A DNA stretch of 41,538 nucleotides from an uncultured Elusimicrobia bacterium (GCA_937870775.1 CALMZU010000306.1:1-41538); one strand, 5' to 3'. Positions 6,130 to 15,579 are shown, numbered from the stretch's first letter. The notes: generated by a model from the sequence alone, not told the origin. Translations and numbers: made by a program.

Positions 6130-7037
6130 TGCAGGCCGCAGTCGTCCGAGATAGCTTCCTCCTCCTTCATCAGCGCGAACACCGAGTCCATCTCGGCGGC
6201 GCTCAGCCGCGGCGCTTCCGCCGCCCGGTAATAGACGTTCACCAGCCTGTAAAAAGCCCGGCGGTCGGCCGGGTCCTGCAGTTCTCCGCCGGGGTTGCGC
6301 CGCAGCCGCGCCTTGTCGAAGCCCGGGTCGCGCATCTGCATGGCCCAGTAGCGGGCCTTGGCGTCCAGCGCGGCTATCTCGCGCGCGGCCAGCCTGGCCT
6401 TGCGGGCGTTGCAGTTCTCGGTGCTGAGGCTCGCCGGAGCGTCCCTGAAATCCACGAAGGCCGGCTTGAACTCCTGCTCGCCGAACATCGCGGCTATGGC
6501 CTCGAGGTCGGGCACCTCGAACTCGAACTCGGGACGCTCCGGCAGTATCTCCCACTGCCTCTCGGTCTGCGCTTCCACGGTATGCAGCACCGCCCCCGTC
6601 AGCGGGTCTATCATCTTGGCTATGATCTTCAGGTGATCGCGGGTGCCGAATATGGTGCCCACTATGATGGCGTCGGTGGGGTCTATCTTGGACCGGGTCC
6701 CCTCGGGCGCTTCCTCCGCGACGCCGGAGGCCGCCAGGCGCCGCTCCTCCAGCACCTTGTCCAGCTGCGAGCGCTCCAGCAGGTTCACCTTGCCCGACTC
6801 CACCAGGCAGGAAAGCAGTTTCTCGGAGATATACTCGCTCTCCTCGCGCGAGGTGCGGGCCTTACGCGCGAAGCCGAGCACGGCGAGGTTCTTGACCTTC
6901 TTATCGGCGGAATAGCTGGCGAAGTCGTCGGCCATCTTGGTGTACACGTCGGCGGGCCGCACCAGCGGGGGAGTAATGACGGTGAGCAGCAGCACCGAGC
7001 CTATTATCACCCACAAAGCGGTTTTGGCGGCCAGCAT
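6126..7037 (-). CDS. Membrane-anchored FlgO/CsgG-like protein
   Basis: The 303-residue protein starts with one hydrophobic segment (about 7-25: ALWVIIGSVLLLTVITPPLV), either an uncleaved anchor or a signal. The middle (about 48-165) follows the FlgO/CsgG pattern: VKNLAVLGFA, ISEKLLSCLVESGKVNLLERSQLDKVLEE, DAIIVGTIFG, and IIAKMIDPLTGAVLHT. Such domains occur in outer-membrane-associated assembly or stress proteins. The C-terminal third is charged and not recognised. A strong AAAGGAGGGG site precedes the ATG, with an extended -10 and a Pho-box-like repeat further upstream, so it is probably a single-gene transcript. The exact role is unknown. Confidence 0.75.
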   Translation of the reverse strand: MLAAKTALWVIIGSVLLLTVITPPLVRPADVYTKMADDFASYSADKKVKNLAVLGFARKARTSREESEYISEKLLSCLVESGKVNLLERSQLDKVLEERRLAASGVAEEAPEGTRSKIDPTDAIIVGTIFGTRDHLKIIAKMIDPLTGAVLHTVEAQTERQWEILPERPEFEFEVPDLEAIAAMFGEQEFKPAFVDFRDAPASLSTENCNARKARLAAREIAALDAKARYWAMQMRDPGFDKARLRRNPGGELQDPADRRAFYRLVNVYYRAAEAPRLSAAEMDSVFALMKEEEAISDDCGLH

Positions 7038-7058
7038 AACCCCTCCTTTCGCACTGAT

Positions 7059-7067
7059 ACTATACCA
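7059..7067 (-). promoter_or_regulatory. Extended -10 promoter element of the FlgO-like gene
   Basis: The minus strand reads TGGTATAGT, an extended -10 (TGn plus TATAGT). It lies 21 nt before the start codon, leaving room for the ribosome binding site. There is no good -35, as common for extended -10 promoters that need an activator. Confidence 0.45.
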
Positions 7068-7096
7068 GCGCGCGGGAAAGCCGCCGACAAAAAAAC

Positions 7097-7114
7097 GTCA
7101 AATTTCGGTCAAAT
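7097..7114 (-). promoter_or_regulatory. Pho-box-like direct repeat, candidate operator
   Basis: The minus strand reads ATTTGAC-CGAA-ATTTGAC: two perfect 7-bp direct repeats with a 4-nt spacer, i.e. 11-bp periodicity. This is the geometry bound by dimers of OmpR/PhoB-type regulators. It lies about 33-55 bp upstream of the -10 of the FlgO-like gene and just past the stop codon of an OmpR/PhoB-type regulator gene. Confidence 0.45.
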
Positions 7115-7124
7115 CGGGGATCGC

Positions 7125-7814
7125 CTATTCGAGCTTGTAGCCGTGGCCGGTGACGCTGGTGATGCGGTCGCCGACGAAGGGGCCGAGCTTCTTGCGGAGG
7201 GAGGAGACGTGCACGCCGACGGTGTGCGGATCGTTGTAGCTGGCCGGGTCGTAGCCCCAGACGGTCTCCAGCAGGTAGGGCACGGAAAGCAGCCTGCCCT
7301 CCTCGGTGATCAGGGCCATCAGCAGGTCGAATTCCTTGCGGGTCAGGTCCACCACCTGCCCCTTCACGGTCACGGTGCGCCCGGCGGGGTCTATCACCAT
7401 GCCCAGTTTCTTTATCTTCTCGCCCTTTTCAACCGTCCCCTCGTAGCGGCGCAGCACCGCCTTTATCTTGGCCAGCAGCACCGGGAAAGAGAAAGGCTTT
7501 ATGATATAGTCGTCCGCGCCCTTGTTGTAGCCGGACAGTATGTCCTCGTCGGAGACCTTGCGGCCCGAGACTATGATCACCGGTATGTCGGAGAAACCCT
7601 TGGTCTCCTTTATGGCGCGGCACAGCGCGAAGCCGTCGAGGCCCTTCATCTCGGCGTCGGTTATTATCAGGTCCGGCCTGGACTCGCGGGCCAGTTCTAT
7701 GGCCTCGGAACCTCCGGAGGCGGCCGCCACCTTGAAACCCTGCCCCTCCAGGTAACGGCGGGCGGAGTTGAGCACAAGGGCGTCGTCGTCGACGAGCAGG
7801 ATCTTTTTGAACAT
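7125..7814 (-). CDS. OmpR/PhoB-family response regulator
   Basis: The 229-residue protein has a receiver domain (1-125) with DDD at 9-11, phosphoacceptor D53 in LIITDAEMKG, and IIKPFSF. It is followed by a winged-helix DNA-binding domain (about 135-229): LTRKEFDLLMALITEEGRLL, VWGYDP, and the recognition helix region VGVHVSSLRKKLG ending GHGYKLE. It is the last gene of a GDPD / ferritin-like / regulator operon, and its ATG overlaps the upstream stop (TAATG). No kinase is adjacent on this strand; the receiver-GAF kinase nearby is a possible partner. The perfect direct repeat just downstream is a candidate binding site. Confidence 0.93.
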   Translation of the reverse strand: MFKKILLVDDDALVLNSARRYLEGQGFKVAAASGGSEAIELARESRPDLIITDAEMKGLDGFALCRAIKETKGFSDIPVIIVSGRKVSDEDILSGYNKGADDYIIKPFSFPVLLAKIKAVLRRYEGTVEKGEKIKKLGMVIDPAGRTVTVKGQVVDLTRKEFDLLMALITEEGRLLSVPYLLETVWGYDPASYNDPHTVGVHVSSLRKKLGPFVGDRITSVTGHGYKLE

Positions 7815-8293
7815 TATTTCGCTATCCCCAGGGTGGCCAGCCGGGCCGAGAATTTTTCCTTATGAACGCGTGAATCGGCCGTCAGCCCGCCGGCCAGGGC
7901 CTTGTAGGCCGGGTCGGCGCAGGCCAGCAGCTGGTCGTAGCGGCTCTCTATTATGGACTGCTCGAGATCTCGCGACACGGCCATGGCGTTGGTCTTGTTG
8001 TAAACCATCCCGCGCACCTTGGCGGCGTTGGCCTTAACGCCCTCGATAAAAAGCCTTACCGGCGTCGGGCTGAGAGGCTTGAGCACCGCGAAAGAATCAG
8101 GGGACTTCGCCACCAGTTCCAGCATCTTGCGCACGGCCCCCGCGTGCACCGCCTCCTCGGCGGCTATCTTCGGCCACAGTTCCTCGTCGGGCCAGTACTC
8201 GTGGCATAGGGCGTAGAATTCCCCCACCGCCGCCTCGGCCTCCGCTACCGCGGAAAAATACTCGCGCACCTTGTTAAGTTCGATGTTGTCCAT
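7814..8293 (-). CDS. Ferritin-like (rubrerythrin-type helical bundle) protein
   Basis: The 159-residue all-helical protein shows EAEAAVGEFYALC in helix 1 and AAEEAVHAG in helix 2, giving the E47-x2-H50 diiron signature. LEQSIIESRYDQL forms helix 3 and DSRVHKEKF helix 4. The pattern fits ferritin-like or rubrerythrin-like diiron proteins, which handle peroxide or sense iron or oxygen, but the fourth helix lacks a clear ExxH, so the second metal site may be incomplete. There is no rubredoxin-type CxxC tail. It lies 1 nt from the GDPD gene and overlaps the regulator gene by 1 nt, so all three are likely co-translated. Confidence 0.65.
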   Translation of the reverse strand: MDNIELNKVREYFSAVAEAEAAVGEFYALCHEYWPDEELWPKIAAEEAVHAGAVRKMLELVAKSPDSFAVLKPLSPTPVRLFIEGVKANAAKVRGMVYNKTNAMAVSRDLEQSIIESRYDQLLACADPAYKALAGGLTADSRVHKEKFSARLATLGIAK

Positions 8294-8294
8294 A

Positions 8295-9038
8295 TTAAAG
8301 GTATCTCGCTGCCAGCGGGACGTCGTCGGTCCAGACGGCGCGCGCGCCCAGCTCGGCCAGGCGCCGCATGTCGCGCGGGTGGTTGGCTATGCCGGCGGAG
8401 ACCTCTATGCCGGCCAGCGCGGCCGCGCCGCACTGTTCGCGGAACTTGAAGGCCGCGGCGCCGGCGTAGAAGACCTGTTTAGCGAAGGGCCAGTCCAGCC
8501 AGCCGCAGCAGACGCGCGAGGCGCCCGCCGACCAGGCCGAGTTCAGCAGGTCGGACGGGAAGAAAGGCATTATGGCCAGGCCTATGTCCGGCGCGGCGGC
8601 GCGCGCGGCCGCCAGGAAGCGGCGGCGGTGCTGGAACTCCAGCAGGAAAGCGCGGTCCTGCACGCCGGCCCGGCGTATCTGCAGCGCGAGGTCGGCGGCG
8701 TCGGACTCCCGGGCCAGCGCCAGGTGGAAATAGAAATCCTTCCCGGGACGGAGTATCATCAGGTTAAGTATGTCGTCCAGGTGGGCTATGGGCTCGCGGC
8801 CGGTCACGCGCAGGCTCTTGAGGTGCGGCCAGGTGGTGGAGGAGATCTTCCAGTCGCGCACGCAGCTGCCGCCGGTGCGCGCGTCGTGGAAGGCCACGAA
8901 CTGGCCGTCGGCGGTGCGGCGGATGTCGCATTCCACGCCGGAGGCGCCGGCGGAGAAGGCGGCCTTGAAGGCCGCCACGGTGTTCTCCGGCTCGCCGGTC
9001 ATGCCGCCGCGGTGGGCGTATATCTTTATTCCCGCCAT
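8295..9038 (-). CDS. Glycerophosphodiester phosphodiesterase (GDPD family)
   Basis: The 247-residue TIM-barrel enzyme has the GDPD signature: HRGG near residue 10, PENT at about 17, GVECDIRRTADGQFVAFHD (about 34-52) with the metal-binding Glu/Asp and the second catalytic His, and VWTDDVP near the C-terminus. It hydrolyses glycerophosphodiesters to glycerol-3-phosphate and an alcohol. There is no signal peptide, so it is cytoplasmic, like UgpQ. It is the first gene of the operon with the ferritin-like protein and the response regulator. A -10-like TAAAAT sits 6 nt before its ATG with no Shine-Dalgarno sequence. Confidence 0.9.
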   Translation of the reverse strand: MAGIKIYAHRGGMTGEPENTVAAFKAAFSAGASGVECDIRRTADGQFVAFHDARTGGSCVRDWKISSTTWPHLKSLRVTGREPIAHLDDILNLMILRPGKDFYFHLALARESDAADLALQIRRAGVQDRAFLLEFQHRRRFLAAARAAAPDIGLAIMPFFPSDLLNSAWSAGASRVCCGWLDWPFAKQVFYAGAAAFKFREQCGAAALAGIEVSAGIANHPRDMRRLAELGARAVWTDDVPLAARYL

Positions 9039-9044
9039 GAGATG

Positions 9045-9050
9045 ATTTTA
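9045..9050 (-). promoter_or_regulatory. -10-like hexamer of the GDPD gene (leaderless arrangement)
   Basis: TAAAAT on the minus strand, exactly 6 nt from the ATG at 9038, just after a terminator hairpin. No Shine-Dalgarno sequence and no clear -35. Confidence 0.45.
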
Positions 9051-9067
9051 GTAAATATAAAGCGGAA

Positions 9068-9090
9068 AGAGCGGCCGCCGGGGCCGCTCT
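9068..9090 (-). terminator. Terminator of the polysaccharide deacetylase gene
   Basis: A perfect 9-bp stem (AGAGCGGCC, 9068-9076, with GGCCGCTCT, 9082-9090) and a 5-nt loop, 20 nt past the stop codon. It is followed on the minus strand by TTTCCGCTTT. Confidence 0.7.
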
Positions 9091-9110
9091 CATCGTAGAG
9101 GCGGATGACG

Positions 9111-10214
9111 TTATTCGCCGCGGTAGGCCTCGGCCAGGCGCTCGGGCGAGACCACTTTGTAGCCGTTCTCGGCCAGCCAGGCGGCCAGGCGCTTGGCGGC
9201 GGTGCGGCTCTGCGGGTGTATGTCGTGCATCAGTATGATGCCCTTGCCGCGCTGCTTTATCATCGATACGGTCTTCTCGAAGAGCGCCTCGGGGTCCTTG
9301 GTGGACCAGTCGAGGGTGTCTATGGTCCAGCCCACGGGCACCAGGCCGAGGTCGGAGGACAGGGCCTTCAGAGCGTCGGGGGTGATGATGCCGTAGGGCG
9401 GCCTGAAGAAGACGGGCTTGGCGCCGGTGGCGGACTTTATGGAATCGCTGACGCCGCCGAGCTGATCGAGTATTTTGGCGGTGGAATAGGCGGTGAGGGG
9501 CTTGCCGTTCTCGGTGGCGTGCCAGTAGCCGTGTACGCCGGGGAAGTTGCCGTCGGCGGCCTCGGCTTTAACGCGGGCCTTGCCGGCGGCGTTCAGCTTG
9601 GAGCCGAGCACGAAGAACACGGAAGGGGCGTTGTTGGCCTTCATCGCGGCCGAGACCTCCTCGGTCAGCGGGCCGGGGCCGTCGTCGAAGGTGATGATGA
9701 CCTCGCCCTTCTTCAGGAAGCGGTCGGACTGCACCAGGAAGGGCACGCCTTCCTTGACGAAATTGATGCGGCAGTAGCCGGCGCGTATCTCCACGCCGGG
9801 CGCGGCCGAGCGGCCGGCGGGGCCGCCGAAACCGAACACGTCGTTGAGCTCGCTTGAAACCCTCCACGAGAAGGAAGCGCCGCGGGTGGCGGGCACGGAG
9901 GGGACGGAACCGCCGAGGGCCTTTATGCGGGCGCCCAGTTCTTCCACGCGGCCGCGCAGGTACTGGCCGGCGGCCGAGGCCTGCATGGCCTCGGGGCTGC
10001 CCTGCGGCGCCATGAAGGCGGTGTTGGAATAGGAGTTCAGCGCGGAGAAAAATTCGGCGTACTCGGCGGACAGCGAGGACAGGTCCGGCGCGGCCGGCGA
10101 GACTTCGGGCACCTCCACCGTGGAGAGGGGCCGCTCCAGGCCGAAATTCTGGGCCTTCACCGGCATGGAAAATATCGAGACCGCCGCCGCCAGGACAAGG
10201 GTACGCTTTATCAT
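9111..10214 (-). CDS. Secreted polysaccharide deacetylase (NodB domain)
   Basis: A 367-residue protein with a signal peptide (about 1-21, ending PVKAQ). An N-terminal helical part of about 145 residues is not recognised. The NodB carbohydrate esterase family 4 domain lies at about 165-360. Its motifs are in order: ITFDDGPG (metal and catalytic Asp), HGYWH (HxxxH metal ligands), FFRPPYG, DTLDW and GIILMHDIHP. The enzyme should remove N-acetyl groups from peptidoglycan or another N-acetylglucosamine polymer in the periplasm or outside. It stands alone between a -10-like element 6 nt upstream of its ATG and a clear terminator. Confidence 0.92.
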   Translation of the reverse strand: MIKRTLVLAAAVSIFSMPVKAQNFGLERPLSTVEVPEVSPAAPDLSSLSAEYAEFFSALNSYSNTAFMAPQGSPEAMQASAAGQYLRGRVEELGARIKALGGSVPSVPATRGASFSWRVSSELNDVFGFGGPAGRSAAPGVEIRAGYCRINFVKEGVPFLVQSDRFLKKGEVIITFDDGPGPLTEEVSAAMKANNAPSVFFVLGSKLNAAGKARVKAEAADGNFPGVHGYWHATENGKPLTAYSTAKILDQLGGVSDSIKSATGAKPVFFRPPYGIITPDALKALSSDLGLVPVGWTIDTLDWSTKDPEALFEKTVSMIKQRGKGIILMHDIHPQSRTAAKRLAAWLAENGYKVVSPERLAEAYRGE

Positions 10215-10220
10215 ACCTAT

Positions 10221-10226
10221 ATTATG
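10221..10226 (-). promoter_or_regulatory. -10-like hexamer of the deacetylase gene (leaderless arrangement)
   Basis: CATAAT on the minus strand, exactly 6 nt before the ATG at 10214. The gap (ATAGGT) holds only a poor Shine-Dalgarno sequence. Confidence 0.4.
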
Positions 10227-10309
10227 GCCCGCGGGCGGCCGCGGCGGGAGCGTCCAAAGGGCAATAGAGAGGATTATTTAGGCCCAGTCAATTTAGGCCT
10301 TAAGGGCAA

Positions 10310-10408
10310 TCAGGCGCCGGCGGTGATGAAGTACCAGATCAGCAGGGCTATGACCAGCGACAGTATCTTTATCTGCCAGTTGCGGAGGAAAAGGTCCGGT
10401 ATGTTCAT
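10310..10408 (-). CDS. 32-residue CdaR/YbbR-like membrane micro-protein
   Basis: Not in the ORF track. The product MNIPDLFLRNWQIKILSLVI... is a short polar start followed by one transmembrane helix ending ALLIWYFITAGA and a TGA stop. The pattern LRNWxxKILSLxxAxLIWYF is what YbbR-domain CdaR proteins show at their N-terminus, and cdaR normally follows cdaA. Here the ATG is 1 nt past the cdaA stop, but no YbbR domains follow in any frame. It is either a truncated remnant or a minimal membrane partner of the diadenylate cyclase. The frame is seen directly; the relation to CdaR is inferred from sequence and position. Confidence 0.65.
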   Translation of the reverse strand: MNIPDLFLRNWQIKILSLVIALLIWYFITAGA

Positions 10409-10409
10409 A

Positions 10410-11228
10410 TTAGGCCTGCGGGGGCTGCTGGGCCGGCGGCGGCGCCGGGGGCTCCTGGCGGGCGGAGCGCCTGAGCAGCGTGCGCTCGGCCTTGGAGCGG
10501 TACAGCTGGTACAGCATCGCTTCGAGGTCCTTCGGGTCCACGGCCTGCTGCAGCTTGCCGTTGCGGGCCACGGACAGCGTGCCGGTCTCCTCGGAGACTA
10601 TCACTATTATGGCGTCCGCCACCTCGCTCAGGCCGAGGGCCGCGCGGTGGCGCATGCCGAAGATCTTGGAAAGTTCCTGCTGCTCGGTGAGCGGCAGTAT
10701 GCAGCCGGCCGCCACCAGGCGGTTGTTGGCTATCACGGAGGCGCCGTCGTGCAGCAGCGTGTTCTCGTGGAACACCGTGAGCAGCAGCTCCTTCGACACC
10801 TCGCCGTTCACGCGCACGCCGGTCTCGACGATGTCGCGCAGCGCCATGTCCTGCTCCAGCACTATCAGCATGCCGGTCTTCTCGGCCATCGCGGCGCGCA
10901 CGGCCTCCATCATCTCGCCGATGAAGCGGTACTCCTGCGAGACCATGATGCGGCCGAGCGGGTTCGATCCTATGTTAGCGAGGGCGAAGCGTATCTCGGG
11001 CTGGAAAACTACGATCAGCAGGAAGATTCCGGCGAGCCAGAACTGCTGCATCAGCCAGACGGTGGCGCCGAGGTCCAGGAACTTGGCCACGGCGGTCACC
11101 ACGGCGAGTATGAACACGCCCCAGATGACCTGCATCGCCCGCGTGCCTTTCAGCAGCAGTATCAGGCGGTAGACTATGTAGTATACCGCCAGTATGTCCG
11201 CGAGCGTTTTAACGTAGTGCAGGTACAA
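10410..11228 (-). CDS. cdaA: Diadenylate cyclase CdaA (c-di-AMP synthase)
   Basis: The 272-residue protein joins two ATP molecules into the second messenger c-di-AMP. The N-terminus has three hydrophobic segments (about 10-28, 33-50 and 60-77). The DAC domain (about 85-245) contains the catalytic LLHDGA (DGA at 161-163) and the RHR motif in GMRHRAALGLSE (193-195), then DAIIVIVSEETG. The C-terminus is a Pro/Ala/Gln-rich tail with no known role. It lies 16 nt after ftsH and 1 nt before the CdaR-like micro-ORF. The usual cdaA partners cdaR and glmM are not present in full. Confidence 0.95.
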   Translation of the reverse strand: MYLHYVKTLADILAVYYIVYRLILLLKGTRAMQVIWGVFILAVVTAVAKFLDLGATVWLMQQFWLAGIFLLIVVFQPEIRFALANIGSNPLGRIMVSQEYRFIGEMMEAVRAAMAEKTGMLIVLEQDMALRDIVETGVRVNGEVSKELLLTVFHENTLLHDGASVIANNRLVAAGCILPLTEQQELSKIFGMRHRAALGLSEVADAIIVIVSEETGTLSVARNGKLQQAVDPKDLEAMLYQLYRSKAERTLLRRSARQEPPAPPPAQQPPQA

Positions 11229-11244
11229 TATTCCCCCCGTCGGC

Positions 11245-13058
<1,814 letters not shown>

Positions 13059-13068
<10 letters not shown>

Positions 13069-13610
13069 GATTTATTTCCTTCGATGACTTCCTGCTTGAG
13101 GACCCCGATGTAGGGCAGGTTGCGGTACAGGCCGTTGAAGTCCAGGCCGTAGCCCACCACGAACTTGTCGGGGATCGAGAATCCGGAATATTTTATCGCC
13201 ACCTGGGAGCGGCGGCGGCTCGGCTTGTCGAGCAGCGTGCACACCTCGAGCGAGCGAGGCCGGCGCGTCTTCAGGTTCTGCAGCAGGTACTCCATCGTCA
13301 GTCCCGAGTCCACTATGTCCTCGACGATGATGACGTCGGAGCCCTCTATGCTCTCCTTGAGGTCCAGCAGCATCCTGACGACGCCGGTGGAACGCTCCCC
13401 CGAGTAGGAGGAGACCATCGTGAAATCCATGCGGACGTCGGTCTTTATCTCCCTGGCCAGGTCGGTCAGGAAGAACACGCTGCCCTTCAGCACGCCTACC
13501 AGCGTGATGCAGCGGCCGGCGTAGTCGGCGGAGATCCTTTCCCCCAGCCGCCTCACCCCGTCGCGCAGTTCAGCCTCGGAGAGCAATATCTCCCGCAGGT
13601 CGTTATGCAT
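13059..13610 (-). CDS. hpt: Hypoxanthine phosphoribosyltransferase
   Basis: The 183-residue enzyme salvages hypoxanthine or guanine with PRPP to IMP or GMP in the cytoplasm. The PRPP-binding signature VIIVEDIVDSGLTM lies at about 101-114, GVLKGSVFFLTDL provides the conserved PPi loop lysine, and the C-terminal VVGYGLDFNGLYRNLPYIGVL is typical of Hpt. It heads the hpt-ftsH-cdaA operon. Upstream DNA is AT-rich, with a -10-like TAAAAT exactly 6 nt before the ATG and no Shine-Dalgarno sequence. Confidence 0.96.
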
Positions 13611-13616
13611 ATATAT

Positions 13617-13622
13617 ATTTTA
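13617..13622 (-). promoter_or_regulatory. -10-like hexamer of the hpt-ftsH-cdaA operon (leaderless arrangement)
   Basis: TAAAAT on the minus strand, 6 nt (ATATAT) before the ATG at 13610. A second TAAAAT lies further upstream. No Shine-Dalgarno sequence. Confidence 0.4.
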
Positions 13623-13648
13623 GATATTTTAGGGCGGATTAGCCATAA

Positions 13649-13680
13649 AAAAGCCGGGGCCCTCGCGGGTCCCGGCTTTT
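13649..13680 (-). terminator. Terminator of the PLD-family gene
   Basis: A 10-bp stem (AAAAGCCGGG, 13649-13658, with CCCGGCTTTT, 13671-13680) with a GC-rich loop, 14 nt past the stop codon. It continues into a T-run on the minus strand. Confidence 0.85.
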
Positions 13681-13694
13681 CGGGTCGGTCCGGC

Positions 13695-15377
13695 TCAGTT
13701 GCCGGAGGCCAGGCCGGCGGCGCCGGGGACCTCTGCGCCGAGGTGGGCGTAGAACCAGCTGGACATGATCTGCGAGACCAGGCCGGGCTTGGCCTGCAGG
13801 TCCTGCACCGAGGCGGGCCTGGCGGCGGCTATGTCGCGGGAGAAGGCGGCGTCCAGTTCGGCCACGGTGTCGCGGCCCATCAGGTTGACGTTCATCTCGC
13901 TGTCGGAGCGCTCGCCGCGGGGGTGCAGGTTGTAGGAACCGAGGCTGGCGAACTCGCCGTCGACGGTCATGAACTTGGAGTGCAGCGTCTGCTCCGCGCC
14001 CTGCTTGAGGTATATCCTGGCGCCGGACTGCACCAGCGGGATCAGGCACTTGTTCATCGCGTCCACTATCGGCTTGCCCTCGGCGTCTATGCTCTCCTTG
14101 GAATTGGTCAGTATGGTCACCTCGACGCCGCGGGCGCGGGCGTCCAGCACGGCCTGGGTGACCACCGGTATCGCCACGAAGTAGGCGTTCTCTATGTTGA
14201 TGTTCCTGGTCGCGCCGTACATGGCCTTCACGATGCTTATGAGTATCGGGGAATCTACCGGGGGGTTCTCGAGGACGACGGCCACGCGGGCGGCGCCGGA
14301 CTCGTACTCGCCGCGGGAGCCGGTGTCGACCAGGCCGAAGCCGAGGCCCTTGGCCTTCACCTGGGCGTTCCACTCGGCGCCGAGCAGGGCCTTGGTGGCC
14401 GCCACGGCGGGGCCGGAGTACAGCACGTCGGTGTCGCGCCACTTTATGCTGCCGTTGCCCTTATGCGAGTAGACGTCGCCGAAATTCATGCCGCCGGTGA
14501 TCGCGTACTGGTCGTCGATGACCATGCTCTTCACGTGCCAGATGTCGGAGTACCTGTCGGCGTCGGTGTGCATCACGATCTCGATGCCGGCCTTCTTCAT
14601 CATCTTCACGACCTTTATGCCGTGGCTGTTGGAGACCATGCTGTCTATCATCACCTTCACGTCGAGGCCCTGCTGCTTCTTGGCTATCAGCATCTGCGCG
14701 GCCTCGTAGCCGGTGGTGTCGTCGTAGAAGGCCCAGCTGGAGACGAATATGCTCTTCTTCGCGTTCTTTATCAGCGAGTCCTTGGCGGCGAAGGAGTTCT
14801 CGCCGTCTATCAGGAAATGGGCGTAGTTGCCTTCGGAGAAGCGGGCGCCGGTGGCGCGCTCGAACTCGGAAACGAAGCCGGGGTCGGTGAACAGAGAGGG
14901 CTGGCCGGCCTGGCGGGCGGGATAAGCGCGGGAGACCGAGGCGTTCCTGACGCGGTCGGAGATCTCCTCGAAAGAGGGGGCGCCGGAGCCGGGGATCAGG
15001 TCGCCGACCTGCTGCGCCACGGCGTGCCAGATGGTGACCGCGGTGCCGGTATAGGAGGTGGACTCGCCGGCGGCGAAGTTCTGCGGGACATCGGCCTTGG
15101 GCTCGCTCAGCGCGGGCACCTGGTAGCGGGCCGCGGCGCGGGCGGGAGCGGAAACGGCGGGGACGGCGGAATTGGAAGCGGAGGCGGAGCCGCCGGCCTG
15201 TACGGGGTAGTCCTCGTACACGCTGACGCCCAGGGCCTCGGCGGTCCTGGCGATCTTGGCGTTGAATTTCTCGATCTTTGCGTCCGAGGTGTTGCCGTAC
15301 ACCGCCTGTGCGGCGGCGAAACCAGGGAGCATGACGCAGGAAACAAGCAGCGAGAGCGCGAGTTTTTTGTTGGTCAT
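13695..15377 (-). CDS. Secreted phospholipase D / cardiolipin-synthase-like protein
   Basis: The 560-residue protein has a signal peptide (about 1-23, ending GFAAAQ) and a low-complexity Ala/Ser/Pro segment near 60-90. Two PLD half-sites follow: HVKSMVIDDQYAITGG (first HKD motif) and HSKFMTVDGEFASLGSYN (second). Both active-site His/Lys/Asp sets are intact, so it should cleave or transfer phosphatidyl groups or other phosphodiesters. Export suggests a periplasmic or extracellular substrate, unlike membrane-bound cardiolipin synthases. It is a single-gene transcript with a good promoter immediately upstream and a clear terminator. Confidence 0.88.
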   Translation of the reverse strand: MTNKKLALSLLVSCVMLPGFAAAQAVYGNTSDAKIEKFNAKIARTAEALGVSVYEDYPVQAGGSASASNSAVPAVSAPARAAARYQVPALSEPKADVPQNFAAGESTSYTGTAVTIWHAVAQQVGDLIPGSGAPSFEEISDRVRNASVSRAYPARQAGQPSLFTDPGFVSEFERATGARFSEGNYAHFLIDGENSFAAKDSLIKNAKKSIFVSSWAFYDDTTGYEAAQMLIAKKQQGLDVKVMIDSMVSNSHGIKVVKMMKKAGIEIVMHTDADRYSDIWHVKSMVIDDQYAITGGMNFGDVYSHKGNGSIKWRDTDVLYSGPAVAATKALLGAEWNAQVKAKGLGFGLVDTGSRGEYESGAARVAVVLENPPVDSPILISIVKAMYGATRNINIENAYFVAIPVVTQAVLDARARGVEVTILTNSKESIDAEGKPIVDAMNKCLIPLVQSGARIYLKQGAEQTLHSKFMTVDGEFASLGSYNLHPRGERSDSEMNVNLMGRDTVAELDAAFSRDIAAARPASVQDLQAKPGLVSQIMSSWFYAHLGAEVPGAAGLASGN

Positions 15378-15383
15378 GCCAAT

Positions 15384-15411
15384 AGTATAGCCGCCGCCCG
15401 TTTCTTTTCAA
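15384..15411 (-). promoter_or_regulatory. Promoter of the PLD-family gene, leaderless
   Basis: The minus strand has TTGAAA (15406-15411), a 16-nt spacer and TATACT (15384-15389), a good -35/-10 pair. Only 6 nt (ATTGGC) separate the -10 from the ATG at 15377, so transcription should start at or next to the A of the start codon. There is no ribosome binding site. Confidence 0.65.
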
Positions 15412-15491
15412 AGGGCCGTAGAGGCCTAAAAAACCGAAAAAAGGACCCACCCCCATCTGGGCCCTCCGGCCCCGAACGCGCGCGCGTTAAA

Positions 15492-15554
15492 GGGGACGCT
15501 GCACGATAACTCGATTATTTATCAGGGACGTTGCGCAATAACTCAATAATTCGC
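15492..15554. repeat. Two tandem copies of a dispersed ~31-bp REP-like unit
   Basis: Copy 1 (15492-15523, GGGGACGCTGCACGATAACT...) and copy 2 (15524-15554, AGGGACGTTGCGCAATAACT...) agree at roughly 25 of 31 positions. Copy 1 shares GGGGACGCT and GATTATTTATC with the palindrome at 4146-4206. The gap 15378-15624 otherwise holds only the PLD promoter and the que-operon terminator. Confidence 0.6.
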
Positions 15555-15579
15555 AAAAAACGATGGGGTTTAAATAAAA

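Noticed and set aside
5224-6555. 443-residue minus-strand ORF and other long antisense ORFs (e.g. 13605-15509, 21599-22999, 34212-35777)
   Set aside because: They lie antisense to clear genes, with His/Gly/Arg-rich sequences typical of GC-rich shadow frames.
7038-7124. TTGACG as -35 of the FlgO-like gene
   Set aside because: It is 31 nt from the -10, too far; it is better explained as part of the direct repeat.
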